A program made the position numbers and the translations under genes. Positions 19,493-28,263 of a DNA stretch of 64,000 bases are shown piece after piece (the first letter of the stretch is position 1; each line of letters begins with the position of its first letter). The notes below the pieces were generated by a model. It was not told the origin of the DNA and did no database searches. It was given only the letters and a program-made list of their open reading frames with translations. The stretch is from an uncultured Desulfatiglans sp. Lineage in GTDB: Bacteria > Desulfobacterota > DSM-4660 > Desulfatiglandales > Desulfatiglandaceae. The DNA is taken from contig LR026961.1 of the NCBI GenBank assembly GCA_900498135.1, forward strand, positions 936,532 to 1,000,531, given 5' to 3'.

Positions 19493-20812
19493 TTACGTTT
19501 CCCGGATGACCCTTTTGGCCTTCAGTTCGAACCGGGGCAGTTCACCGACCCCGATAATCTCCACTTCCGGCGTAAACGTCACCATATATTTGAAGTGTTC
19601 GATGAAGCCACGGACGGCCTGTTCCAATTTTTCCGCCGGAACGTCCTCGGAGGCCGGTTCCACGCGGATCCGGATGCGTTTTCCGCTGCCCATTTTTGGA
19701 ACCACGATCTGGTACTCGTTGGAGAAGACCTCCACCTCTCTGATGAGATTTTCGATGGCCGATGGGAATACATTGACCCCCCCAAACTGGAACATGTCAT
19801 CCGAACGTCCCAGGATTCCCCCATCCAGCCTCAGAAAGGTTCTGCCACAATCGCAGCGCTCCCGGTTGAATTTGACCAGGTCTTTGATGCGGTACCTGAG
19901 AAGGGGCATGGTCTCACAGCACAGATTGGACAGGACCAGTTCGCCCACCTGTCCGTTTTCAACCGGCTGAAGGGTCTCCGGATCGAGGCACTCGGCGTAA
20001 AACATGGCCTCGTTCACATGGGTCCCTTTCTGACAGATGCACTCGAAACCGAAGTTCGAGATCTCGCTGGAACCGATGTCGTCATAGCATTTGGCCCCCC
20101 AGGTCTCTTCGATGGCCTGTTTGGTCGACAGGACATTGGCGCCGGGTTCCCCCGCCGCCACGACGATGGAAACCTTCGAATCCCTCAGGGACACCCCCAT
20201 CTTCTTCGCGGTTTCACCCAGGTAGAGCAGATAAGTGGGCGTCCCGCACACGACCGTGGCTTCCCAGTTGAAGATATTCCTGACCCTGTCCTTGGAAGAC
20301 TGCCCCCCACCGGGGACGATCATGACCCCCGCCTGCTCCAGCGCCGCCTGGAAGCCCCACCAGGCGATATACAGGCTGTACCCGAAGGGGACGAAAAGGA
20401 TGTCGGAGGTCTTGATGCCGTAGGCGTGCATGAAATACATGAACTGTTCATAGAAGTGAACCGTCCAGTCCTTCTTGTTGAGCATCACCCGGACCGGGAT
20501 GCCTGTGGTGCCGGTCGTCTGGAAGACGCGCACGCCCTCTTCCGGGGGTACGCACATGAAGTCGCCCCAGGGGGGATGTTGCGCCTGGCTCTCCCGCAGC
20601 TCTTCCTTGACGGTGAATGGGACCCTCGAGATATCCTCCAGGCTCCGGATATCCGCAGGTTTGATACCGGCCTCGTCGAACTTTCTCCGGTACATGGGGC
20701 TTCGTTCGTACACATAAGTCATACGCTCCTGAAAACGCTGCAACTGAAGTTCCTGAAGCTGGTCGCGCGGCAGCGTTTCCAACGGCTTGTTCCAGTAGCT
20801 CACCTGATCCAT
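19493..20812 (-). CDS. Phenylacetate-CoA ligase (PaaK)-like aryl-CoA ligase
   Basis: A 439-residue adenylate-forming enzyme. The P-loop is T-T-G-T-T-G-I-P at residues 99-106, as in PaaK (usual T-S-G-T-T-G-K-P). Later come A-A-G-E-P-G-A-N, the Y-D-D-I-G-S-S-E-I motif that binds the acyl-adenylate, and G-R-S-D-D-M-F-Q-F-G-G-V-N-V-F-P. C-D-C-G-R-T-F near residue 330 is common in the family. Length fits PaaK and not the larger benzoate-CoA ligases. It should turn an aromatic carboxylate into its CoA thioester with ATP. It sits between the Mo-hydroxylase subunits and the TRAP binding protein on one strand. Confidence 0.88.
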   Translation of the reverse strand: MDQVSYWNKPLETLPRDQLQELQLQRFQERMTYVYERSPMYRRKFDEAGIKPADIRSLEDISRVPFTVKEELRESQAQHPPWGDFMCVPPEEGVRVFQTTGTTGIPVRVMLNKKDWTVHFYEQFMYFMHAYGIKTSDILFVPFGYSLYIAWWGFQAALEQAGVMIVPGGGQSSKDRVRNIFNWEATVVCGTPTYLLYLGETAKKMGVSLRDSKVSIVVAAGEPGANVLSTKQAIEETWGAKCYDDIGSSEISNFGFECICQKGTHVNEAMFYAECLDPETLQPVENGQVGELVLSNLCCETMPLLRYRIKDLVKFNRERCDCGRTFLRLDGGILGRSDDMFQFGGVNVFPSAIENLIREVEVFSNEYQIVVPKMGSGKRIRIRVEPASEDVPAEKLEQAVRGFIEHFKYMVTFTPEVEIIGVGELPRFELKAKRVIRET

Positions 20813-20926
20813 TCGGACCCTCCAAGATCGAGATTTCCCTGTGCGCGCCGGGCTCGCCGGCGCGCCGCGTGATGGCTGACCCTTGCACCCGGCAGGGTCC
20901 GTTCCCGGAACCGGCCGGATGAAAAC

Positions 20927-23254
20927 CTAGCTGCGGCTGCCAAGGCCTTTCAAAATCTTCTCGGGCGTAAACGGCGTAGAGAGGAGCCTGACGCCGACGG
21001 CATCGTAGATGGCGTTGGCGATGGCCGCCAAAATGGCGGAGACGTAGCCTTCTCCGACTTCCTTGGTACGATAGGGCTGCCCGACCCTGTATTGCTCCGT
21101 GATCACGTCGATATGCTCGGAGGGGGCGATGTTCCGGATGCAGGGCATCCGATAGTCGAGCCAGTTCGGGTTGAGTGTCCGCCCCTCTTCCATCATGATC
21201 TCTTCCATGAAGGCATGCCCGAGCGCCATGGAGACCTGTCCGTCGATCTGCCCTTCGACCAGGAGCGGGTTGATAGGGAAACCGCAATCGTGGGCGGTGA
21301 CAGCCCTCAGGAGCCTGACCTTCCCCGTCTCGGTGTCCACCTCCACCTCCGCCGTCTGGGCATCGAAGGCATAGTTTTCCGTCCACCTTCCCTTGGTCGT
21401 AGCCAGGCTCGGATGCGTTGGTTCATCCCTCATGGTCCGCCAGTGGCCCTCTCCGATGATCGGATCCCCTCTGCGCGTCTGGATGCTCAGCGCCACCAGA
21501 TCCCTGTAGGTAAGCGCCTTGCTGGGGGACCCCGCCACATAAACCTTCTTGTCCTTCAGCACCAGGTCATCGATGCTCGCCTCGAGCTGCTGAGACGCGA
21601 GTTCGAGGAGTTGTGTGCGGACATTGCCGGCCGCCACCCGTGTGGCATTTCCGCACACGTAGGCGTTGCCGCTGATCCAGGAACCGATGTCCACGGGCGT
21701 CGTTTCGGTGTCCGCGGCGATCACCTGGATCTCCTCCATCGGGATCTTCAACTCCTCGGCCACGATCTGCGAATGAATCGTTTCGGCCCCCTGCCCGATA
21801 TCCAGCGCACCGGTCAGGAGCGTCACACTTCCGTCGTCATTCATCTTCACGATTACCGACGAACTGTTCGGATAGATCAGGGATCCCCCGAAGTAGCTGC
21901 TGACGCCGATGCCGATGCCTCTTTTGTACCTCTGAGAGGAGTTTTCGCCGCGCCCCCCCCGCACATGATGAAAATCCGTATGCCTCGTGATCTCCGTGAT
22001 GCAGTCCTTCAGTCCGCAGTTGTGGACATTGTCCCCGTTGGGAAGCTGTTCGCCCGATTCGCGGGCGTTTTTCAAGCGGATCTCGATCGGGTCGATCCCC
22101 AGTTCCTCCGCGATCATATCGAGCTGCGATTCCACCGCAAAACGCAGCTGAGGGGCGCCGTGCCCCCGCTGGGGTGTCCGCACCGGGTTGTTGGTGAATA
22201 CGGAATAGCCCTCATATTTGAAATTCGGGACACGATAGGGGACCATCGCAAATCCCCAGGCCAGGAAGATGACCACCACACCGCTGCCGCGGTAGGCGCC
22301 GGAGTTGTTGATTACCCGGTATTGCTGGGCCACGAGGGTCCCGTCCTTCTTGACACCGGTCTTCACGGTCACAATCAGCGGCTGGCCATGCCTGAACGCG
22401 GTGAAGACCTCCTCCCTGGTCGCCACGATCTTGACAGGCCTGGCGGCCTTCATGGAGAGGAGCGCCGCACAGAATTCGTGCGAAAAGAGGTCGATCTTGC
22501 CGCCGAAGGCCCCTCCGACGTAAGTCTTCAGGACCCGCACGGAGGAAAAAGGCAGGCCAAGGGTCTTGGCGAGCTTCGCCCGTTTGAGGAAAGGCCCCTG
22601 CGAAGAGGTCCAGACGTTGAGCTTCCCGTCCGGCTCGAAGCTGGCGACGGTCGCCTGGGACTCGAGATACCCATGGGTGCGAAGATGGCTCTCGAACCGG
22701 TCTTCCCTGACATAATCCGCCTCCTTGAAACCGGCTTCGATGTCGCCCCACTCCGAGGTGGTCTTTCCGCCGATGTTCATCACAGGCTCTTTGACCTTCG
22801 GATGCGTCGGGTGGATCTCCGGTGCATCCGGCTTCATCGCCTCCTCCGGGTCAAAAACAGCCGGAAGAGGCTCATATTCCACCTCGATCAGCCGCAGGGC
22901 CTCGTCCGCCGCATAGACGTCCGTGGCAGCCACCGCCGCTACTTCCTCCCCGATGAACCTCACCTTGTCCATGGCCAGAGGATACTGATCCGCAGGATAC
23001 CTCGGGGTCTCCACGAAACCATGCTTGATGCCCAGGGTGTCCTTGCCGGTGATGACCGCCTTGACCCCGGGAACCTGCCGTGCACGCGTCGTGTCGATAC
23101 GAACGATGCGCGCATGGGCGTGAGGACTCCTCAAGATCCTTCCCACCAGCATGTTCTTCAGCTGGAGATCCACCGTGTAAACGGCCTGCCCGGTCACTTT
23201 TTCAGGACCGTCCTTCCTTAGAATCCGTTTTCCCACATATTCCAGATCGCCCAT
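20927..23254 (-). CDS. Molybdopterin subunit, xanthine oxidase family (4-hydroxybenzoyl-CoA reductase alpha-like)
   Basis: A 775-residue protein from the ATG at 23254; AAGGAG stands 8 bases before it, and a second ATG two codons upstream is less well placed. It has the MoCo-binding layout of the family: A-Y-V-G-G-A-F-G-G-K, R-T-P-Q-R-G-H-G-A-P-Q, G-A-L-D-I-G-Q-G-A-E, and the active-site Glu in K-E-V-G-E-G-Y near the C-terminus. Size fits HcrA (about 770). It lies 22 bases after the 2Fe-2S subunit and forms the large catalytic subunit of an alpha-beta-gamma hydroxylase/reductase. Other aldehyde or purine hydroxylases are possible, but the FAD subunit favours the hydroxybenzoyl-CoA group. Confidence 0.88.
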   Translation of the reverse strand: MGDLEYVGKRILRKDGPEKVTGQAVYTVDLQLKNMLVGRILRSPHAHARIVRIDTTRARQVPGVKAVITGKDTLGIKHGFVETPRYPADQYPLAMDKVRFIGEEVAAVAATDVYAADEALRLIEVEYEPLPAVFDPEEAMKPDAPEIHPTHPKVKEPVMNIGGKTTSEWGDIEAGFKEADYVREDRFESHLRTHGYLESQATVASFEPDGKLNVWTSSQGPFLKRAKLAKTLGLPFSSVRVLKTYVGGAFGGKIDLFSHEFCAALLSMKAARPVKIVATREEVFTAFRHGQPLIVTVKTGVKKDGTLVAQQYRVINNSGAYRGSGVVVIFLAWGFAMVPYRVPNFKYEGYSVFTNNPVRTPQRGHGAPQLRFAVESQLDMIAEELGIDPIEIRLKNARESGEQLPNGDNVHNCGLKDCITEITRHTDFHHVRGGRGENSSQRYKRGIGIGVSSYFGGSLIYPNSSSVIVKMNDDGSVTLLTGALDIGQGAETIHSQIVAEELKIPMEEIQVIAADTETTPVDIGSWISGNAYVCGNATRVAAGNVRTQLLELASQQLEASIDDLVLKDKKVYVAGSPSKALTYRDLVALSIQTRRGDPIIGEGHWRTMRDEPTHPSLATTKGRWTENYAFDAQTAEVEVDTETGKVRLLRAVTAHDCGFPINPLLVEGQIDGQVSMALGHAFMEEIMMEEGRTLNPNWLDYRMPCIRNIAPSEHIDVITEQYRVGQPYRTKEVGEGYVSAILAAIANAIYDAVGVRLLSTPFTPEKILKGLGSRS

Positions 23255-23276
23255 GATCATTGCTCCTTGGGATGGC

Positions 23277-23768
23277 TCAGCGCTTGTCGGCCGTCGAAGA
23301 AGCCGCGTGCAGCACGGCCTCCATGATCTTGTTGTAGCCCGTGCAACGGCACAGGTGTCCTTCCAAGGCCTCCTGAATCTCTTCCTCATTCGGCCGGGGG
23401 TTCCGTTTGAGCAAGGCCGTCGAAGCCAGGACCATGCCCGGGGTGCAAAACCCGCACTGGACGGCGCCCTTTTCGAGGAAGGCCTGCTGGACAGGGGTCA
23501 GAACACCGCCCTCGGCCTGTCCTTCTATCGTTTCGACCCGCTTGTTCTCGCATTCAACCGCCAGCAGAAGGCAACCCAGAACCGGCTCCCCCTCCACCAG
23601 CACCGTGCAGGAACCGCACTCGCCCGTTCCGCAGCCTTCCTTGACCCCCGTCAAACCGATCCGGTTGCGCAGGACTTCCGACAGCGTCTCCTGGGGCTCA
23701 ACGGCAAGCTCATAGGTCTCTCCGTTGATCGTCACTTCCAATAATCGTTTCGATGGCTTCGTTCTCAT
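23277..23768 (-). CDS. [2Fe-2S] subunit, xanthine oxidase family (HcrC-like)
   Basis: A 163-residue protein with two [2Fe-2S] clusters. C46, C51, C54 and C66 form the plant-type ferredoxin cluster; C105, C108, C140 and C142 form the helical cluster (C-G-F-C and C-R-C-T-G-Y). This is the exact arrangement of the small subunit of molybdenum hydroxylases. GGAG lies 6 bases before the ATG. It sits between the FAD subunit (12 bases upstream) and the Mo subunit, and moves electrons between them. Confidence 0.93.
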   Translation of the reverse strand: MRTKPSKRLLEVTINGETYELAVEPQETLSEVLRNRIGLTGVKEGCGTGECGSCTVLVEGEPVLGCLLLAVECENKRVETIEGQAEGGVLTPVQQAFLEKGAVQCGFCTPGMVLASTALLKRNPRPNEEEIQEALEGHLCRCTGYNKIMEAVLHAASSTADKR

Positions 23769-23780
23769 GAGGCACTCCTG

Positions 23781-24779
23781 TTATCGACCGCCGGTAAGCT
23801 GATTCACTGCGCGGGTCAGGGCATTCAGGGCTTCGACCTCGAGGGCCCTGGTCAAATACCACTTGGAATAGCCGTGATGAGGGGTCACCGTCACCTCCTC
23901 CGCGACCTGGCGCGCCGCCTCGGCCAGCAGCTCCGGCGCAAAGGGCTCTCCCACGAGCGATCCCTCGCTTTTCAGCGCCCGCGCCGGGGCCGGAGACACC
24001 GCCCCAACGGCGATCCGGGCCCGGGTGCAGGTTCCCGGGTCCTTGTCGGTTTCCAGGAGCACTGCAATATTCAAGGCCCCGAACTCCATCCCTTCCCTCG
24101 AGGTGAGTTTCGAGAAGGCCCATCCTCGGGTGCCTCCGGCCGGAGGCACCCGAATGCCGGAAATGATCGTATCGGACCCAATGGTCAAAGGGTGCAAGGG
24201 ATCACCGCTGTAAAGGGCTTCGAGGTCCAGCAGCGCGCCGGCCCCGCCCCCTTCGACCTGGATCTTCGCACCCAGGCAAACGAGGGCCGGCGCCGTATCC
24301 GACATGTAAACGGCCCAGCACTTTTTCCCCTTCGGTATGAAATAGCAGAAATCTCCTCCCCGTTTGAAGCAGGGCTCCATGAACTGGAAGGTATGTCTCT
24401 GGTTGAAATACAGACATCGCGTATCCTGGCAGAGGTTCCCCGCCAGCGTAGCGACATTCCTGATCTCCCGCGTAGCCACCCTGCCGGCGGCCGCAGCGAG
24501 AAGCGGCGCCTTCTCCGCCACCTCGGGGGAAGACGCCACGGACGACAGCGTCGAAGCGCCGTCCAGGATGAGGTCCCCCTCCGGGAGGACGTTCGGAGCG
24601 GAGGCCCCGAGGCCCTTCAGGCTGATCAGGCGCTCTGGATCGGCCACCCCGTATTTCATGCGGGGCAGCAGATCCGTTCCTCCGGCCAGCAAGGCGCTCT
24701 TGACGGCCTTTTCCGCCAAGAGGCTCGAGGCCTCCTTGAGGCTGGTCGGTTTCTCGAATGCAAATCTGGGAAGGTACAT
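23781..24779 (-). CDS. FAD-binding subunit with extra [4Fe-4S] loop (4-hydroxybenzoyl-CoA reductase beta-like)
   Basis: A 332-residue protein from the ATG at 24779 (GGAGG ends 7 bases before it). L-L-A-G-G-T-D-L-L-P at 30-39 and T-L-A-G-N-L-C at 111-117 bind FAD. Between them and the C-terminal domain an insert carries C122, C137, C145 and C154. The HcrB subunit of 4-hydroxybenzoyl-CoA reductase binds a [4Fe-4S] cluster with Cys at nearly the same positions and spacing (8 and 9 residues between the last three), which ordinary xanthine dehydrogenases lack. This supports a reductase that takes electrons from ferredoxin to remove the para-hydroxyl of an aryl-CoA. It is the first gene after a sigma-54 promoter. 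Confidence 0.87.
   Translation of the reverse strand: MYLPRFAFEKPTSLKEASSLLAEKAVKSALLAGGTDLLPRMKYGVADPERLISLKGLGASAPNVLPEGDLILDGASTLSSVASSPEVAEKAPLLAAAAGRVATREIRNVATLAGNLCQDTRCLYFNQRHTFQFMEPCFKRGGDFCYFIPKGKKCWAVYMSDTAPALVCLGAKIQVEGGGAGALLDLEALYSGDPLHPLTIGSDTIISGIRVPPAGGTRGWAFSKLTSREGMEFGALNIAVLLETDKDPGTCTRARIAVGAVSPAPARALKSEGSLVGEPFAPELLAEAARQVAEEVTVTPHHGYSKWYLTRALEVEALNALTRAVNQLTGGR
24126..24153. repeat. 28-base perfect palindrome inside the FAD-subunit gene
   Basis: TCGGGTGCCTCCGG followed by its exact reverse complement spans 24126-24153, with no spacer. It encodes V-P-P-A-G-G-T-R-G in the - strand gene. It could form a strong hairpin in the mRNA. Confidence 0.8.
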
Positions 24780-24949
24780 GTCCATCCCTCCGTCCATGAA
24801 AAGGTTATCCGCTCGAAGACGGACTGTTGAAGTGACCCGCGCCAACCAGGGAAGCTGCGTCGGCGGCGGCCCCCCATCGGTTCTCTGAAGCGGGTTCCGC
24901 GTTGGATGCACACAGGGCATCTTTCGTCGTGGAGTTTGGAATAATCTTG

Positions 24950-24965
24950 AGCAAGAGACGTGCCA
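24950..24965 (-). promoter_or_regulatory. Sigma-54 promoter, -24/-12 (TGGCACGTCTCTTGCT)
   Basis: On the - strand TGGCACG, four bases, then TTGCT matches the sigma-54 consensus at every conserved base, with GG and GC 10 bases apart. It points at the FAD-subunit start 160-170 bases downstream. The sigma-54-dependent activator encoded just upstream (25241-26647) is the obvious candidate regulator. Confidence 0.85.
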
Positions 24966-25039
24966 AAAAATTTTCGACGGGTCATATAGCGGAAATCACA
25001 GTGAAACCCGGATTCTTCCCTCATGAAAAGCCGACCAGA

Positions 25040-25058
25040 TGCCTCCTGATAAGAGGCA
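25040..25058. promoter_or_regulatory. Inverted repeat TGCCTC-N7-GAGGCA, possible activator site
   Basis: A perfect 6-base dyad with a 7-base spacer lies about 75-95 bases upstream of the -24 element. That is the distance range of enhancer sites for NtrC-type activators. No second copy was found, so the role is a suggestion. Confidence 0.4.
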
Positions 25059-25240
25059 GGAATGTCTCCTTGGATGAAACAACTGGCCACCGAACTCGCT
25101 GAACGAAGGTCTTGACGCTAATCCGGTAAAACAGCCTCTGTCGCTGGCAGCGGCCAAGCGGTCGATGATCGATCGGCTCATCCGCTGGGCTTCTTTCCCT
25201 GCAACCTTGAACGCGGTGTTCGACGGTTTCTGCGGGCTGG

Positions 25241-26647
25241 TTACAAGCTTTTGAAGGACTTTCCGGACATTCCGAATTGCTTCATAAGCCTCTGAAGAGA
25301 GGTGCGGCGCATATTCATCGCCTGGGCGGTTTTCGTGATATTGCCCTCGTTGAGCGCAAGGCACCGGGCAAGATACTGGCGGGTGAAATCGTCCACCATG
25401 TTTCGGCGCATTTCCTGAAACGTGATGCCCTGGTCCCCTTGAACATCCGGAAAGCCTGTCTTCATCGGCCCCGAGGGCAGAATATGGTCGATGCGGATGG
25501 TGCCGTTGTCCGCCAGCACGGCGGCTCGCTGAACGGCGTTTTCGAGCTCTCTTACGTTGCCGGGCCAATCGTACGCACACATCATGTTCAGGATCTCGTC
25601 CGGTATCCGGAGGCGTTGGTCGAGGTTCAGCCGCGCCGTGTAATATTTCAAAAAATGCGCGGCGAGGACGGGGATGTCCTCGCACCGCTCCCTCAGAGGG
25701 GGCATGGTCAGCGCGACGACATTGAGACGAAAAAAAAGATCGGGTCTGAAGGCGTTCTCTTTGACTCTTTTTTCCAAATCCCGGTTGGTCGCCGCGATGA
25801 TCCGGACATCGACCTTCACCGGTTCGACGGACCCGAGCCTGACGACGGTCTGCTCCTGGACGGCCCGCAGCAGCTTGCCCTGAAGGTCCATGGGTATCTC
25901 GCTCACCTCGTCCAAAAAAAGCGTTCCCCTGTGTGCCTTCTCGAAAAAGCCTTTCCGGTCGGTGTGAGCCCCGGTAAAGGCCCCTTTGACATGTCCGAAG
26001 AGTTCGCTCTCGAGGATGCCTGCGGACAAGGCCGCGCAGTCGGCTACGACAAAGGGCTTGGCCCTGCGGCCGCTCCGGTCGTGGATGGCTTTTGCGGCCA
26101 GTTCCTTGCCCGTCCCGCTTTCACCGTAGATCAGAAGGTTGCAGTCGATGGGTGCTATCTTTTCGATCGCATTCATGACCCGGTTCATGGCCACGGAGGA
26201 GCCGAACACGAAAGAACGCTCCCTGCTGTCCTTCAGCTGATTGCGGAGGTCCTCAATCTCCTCCTGCAGTGTCTTTTTTTCATGAACCTTGTCCACCACA
26301 TGGAGCAGTTCATCGGCATCGAAGGGCTTCGAAAGATAGTCGTAAGCGCCGTATTTCATCGCTTTTACGGCCGTTTCCACGGTTGCATAGCCGGTCATGA
26401 TGATGATCTCGAGTGCCGGGCTCACCGTCTTGACCTTCCCCATCAAGGTGATGCCGTCCATCCCCGGCATTCGTATATCCACCAGCAACAGGTCGAACAG
26501 ATGCCCCTTTTTCTCGATGAGATCCAATGCGGCCGTGCTGTCCGAGGCCCCCATCACCTGGTAGCCCTGCCTCGACAGCAGCCTGATGCAGCGTTTGCGG
26601 ATGGAAACCTCGTCATCCACGACCAGTATACGAAAATGCTCCCTCAA
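25241..26647 (-). CDS. Sigma-54-dependent response regulator, NtrC type
   Basis: A 468-residue protein with three domains. The receiver holds D11-D12, phospho-acceptor D57 and K107. The AAA+ domain has Walker A G-E-S-G-T-G-K-E (175-182), the sigma-54 contact loop G-A-F-T-G-A (222-227) and Walker B L-F-L-D-E (243-247). The end has a Fis-type helix-turn-helix with T-K-T-A-Q-A-M-N-M-R-R-T-S-L-Q-R-L. Its start overlaps the stop of the histidine kinase gene by 4 bases, so the pair is translated together. The next promoter downstream on the same strand is a perfect sigma-54 site, which makes the aromatic operon its likely target. Confidence 0.95.
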   Translation of the reverse strand: MREHFRILVVDDEVSIRKRCIRLLSRQGYQVMGASDSTAALDLIEKKGHLFDLLLVDIRMPGMDGITLMGKVKTVSPALEIIIMTGYATVETAVKAMKYGAYDYLSKPFDADELLHVVDKVHEKKTLQEEIEDLRNQLKDSRERSFVFGSSVAMNRVMNAIEKIAPIDCNLLIYGESGTGKELAAKAIHDRSGRRAKPFVVADCAALSAGILESELFGHVKGAFTGAHTDRKGFFEKAHRGTLFLDEVSEIPMDLQGKLLRAVQEQTVVRLGSVEPVKVDVRIIAATNRDLEKRVKENAFRPDLFFRLNVVALTMPPLRERCEDIPVLAAHFLKYYTARLNLDQRLRIPDEILNMMCAYDWPGNVRELENAVQRAAVLADNGTIRIDHILPSGPMKTGFPDVQGDQGITFQEMRRNMVDDFTRQYLARCLALNEGNITKTAQAMNMRRTSLQRLMKQFGMSGKSFKSL

Positions 26648-28263
26648 CGGACGCCTCCTTCCCCGCCCGCCTCCAGGGCCGGCAAAAGAATGCGGAACAC
26701 GGAGCCTTCGCCTCCTGGTGCATTTTCCACCAGCATCCTCCCTCCGTGCTCTTCGACGATCCTTTTGCTGACTGCAAGCCCCAGGCCAGTTCCCTTGCCA
26801 TCCTGCTTGGTGGTGAAAAACGGCTTGAAGACACGATGCATCAGATCAGAAGGAATTCCCGGACCGTTGTCGGCTATGGACAAACAAACCCAGTTCCTGG
26901 CATCTTTGGGAAACCGGTAAGGCTCGGCCGAAATGGTAATTCGGCCTCCTTGGACCAGCGCGTCCCGTGCGTTCTTGACGACGTTCATGACCACCTGCTG
27001 AAGGCTGTTCGAGTTGCCCTTCACGGAAGGAAGGTTTTCCCGGTACTGTTTGATGATTTCGATATTTTCGATCTCCGCCTGACGCTGCACGAGCATCAGG
27101 CTGTCGTCGATCACCCTCGTGATGCTGAGGGGTTTTCGCTCTTCGGGAATGCTGCGTGAGAAATCCAGAAGCTTCTGCGTGATCTTCTTGCACCGGCGCG
27201 CATCGTTTTCCATTTCCTCGAGCTCTTCGAGGGCCATCCCGAGGTCGAGCCTTCCATCACGGATATCCTCCAGCAGCATTTGAACGGATATGATGAGCCC
27301 GCCCAGCGGGTTGTTGATCTCATGCGCCACCTCGCTCGCCAGCGTGCCGATCAGGGACATCTTTTCCGACTGGAAGAGCTCCTCCTTGAGCCTCTGGATC
27401 TCCGAGATGTCCGTGACCGCGTTGACGATGCCCGAAACGATGTCCCCCCTTTCACGCAGGTACGAGCTGGAAACAAAGAAGGGGACCTTTTTCCCACTCT
27501 TCGTGATGAAGCTGGTCTCGAAGGACGACTGCCCGGCCTTTTCCCCCCGGGAAGCCGTCAAGTGCTCGAACAGGGAATGATCCTCCGCATCGACGACCGT
27601 GGTGTAGTGCCGCCCCAGCAAATCCCCGGGCTCGTATTCGAGCAGGTCTGCAAGACGCTTGTTCACGAAGGTGATCCTCCCTGACAGATCGATGATCTGT
27701 ATCCCGTCGTTGAGGGACGCTATCAGGTTCTCGTTGAAAGCCTTCAAGCGGACCATCTCCTGGTCTATTCTCTGCTTCTCCTTCTCCTTCGTGAGGTCAC
27801 GGGCCACACCCACCATGGCGATGGGCTCATCCTGTTCGCCCCTTAGAGGCACACACCTTACATGGGCTGGGAACCTTCTGCCGCCTTTGGTGCGGAACAT
27901 GATCTCGCCGTTGTATGTTTCGTTCCTTCGGATGCAGCCGAGAACGTCCGGCTCCCTGGCACCCAGGACGGCGATATGGCGGTTCAGGACCTCGGAGGCC
28001 TCGAACCCGAACATCTGCTCCGAATACTTGTTGAAAAAGACCAGGTAGCCTTCCAGATTGGTGATCACGATGGATTCGATGATGTTTTCCAGGACGTTTT
28101 CGATGAACTCCTTGGTGGTCTTCTTCATACCCAGGATCAACCGGTCCCAGTTGATCGGCTCCCGGCCGGCGGAGGGAACGGGAGGATCCGGCGCCCCCCT
28201 GAATTTCATCCTGCGGCGGGCCTCTGAACGACGGTGCCCGTCGATTCCTGTTTTCTCGGTCAT
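26644..28263 (-). CDS. PAS-domain sensor histidine kinase
   Basis: A 539-residue soluble kinase without membrane segments. Two PAS domains (about 50-165 and 175-290; the first has G-Y-L-V-F-F-N-K-Y-S-E, the second G-R-I-T-F-V-N-K-R) come before the histidine phosphotransfer box A-S-E-V-A-H-E-I-N-N-P-L, then the ATPase N box Q-Q-V-V-M-N-V-V-K-N-A-R-D-A, and G boxes D-N-G-P-G-I-P and G-T-G-L-G-L-A. GGGAGGA lies 5 bases before the ATG. The cytosolic PAS layout suggests it senses an internal signal such as an aromatic compound or redox state. It is paired by overlap with the NtrC-type regulator. Confidence 0.93.
   Translation of the reverse strand: MTEKTGIDGHRRSEARRRMKFRGAPDPPVPSAGREPINWDRLILGMKKTTKEFIENVLENIIESIVITNLEGYLVFFNKYSEQMFGFEASEVLNRHIAVLGAREPDVLGCIRRNETYNGEIMFRTKGGRRFPAHVRCVPLRGEQDEPIAMVGVARDLTKEKEKQRIDQEMVRLKAFNENLIASLNDGIQIIDLSGRITFVNKRLADLLEYEPGDLLGRHYTTVVDAEDHSLFEHLTASRGEKAGQSSFETSFITKSGKKVPFFVSSSYLRERGDIVSGIVNAVTDISEIQRLKEELFQSEKMSLIGTLASEVAHEINNPLGGLIISVQMLLEDIRDGRLDLGMALEELEEMENDARRCKKITQKLLDFSRSIPEERKPLSITRVIDDSLMLVQRQAEIENIEIIKQYRENLPSVKGNSNSLQQVVMNVVKNARDALVQGGRITISAEPYRFPKDARNWVCLSIADNGPGIPSDLMHRVFKPFFTTKQDGKGTGLGLAVSKRIVEEHGGRMLVENAPGGEGSVFRILLPALEAGGEGGVR

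Larger units (their letters stand above)
24780..25240. other. Control region between the NtrC-type regulator and the hydroxybenzoyl-CoA-reductase-like operon
   Basis: No gene is supported; two overlapping open frames lack ribosome sites. The region holds a consensus sigma-54 promoter (24950-24965) and an upstream dyad (25040-25058), both facing or serving the - strand operon that starts at 24779. The leader would be about 160 bases. Confidence 0.6.

Noticed and set aside
21092..23221. 709-residue + strand frame over the Mo subunit gene
   Set aside because: Antisense shadow; the - strand protein has clear cofactor motifs.
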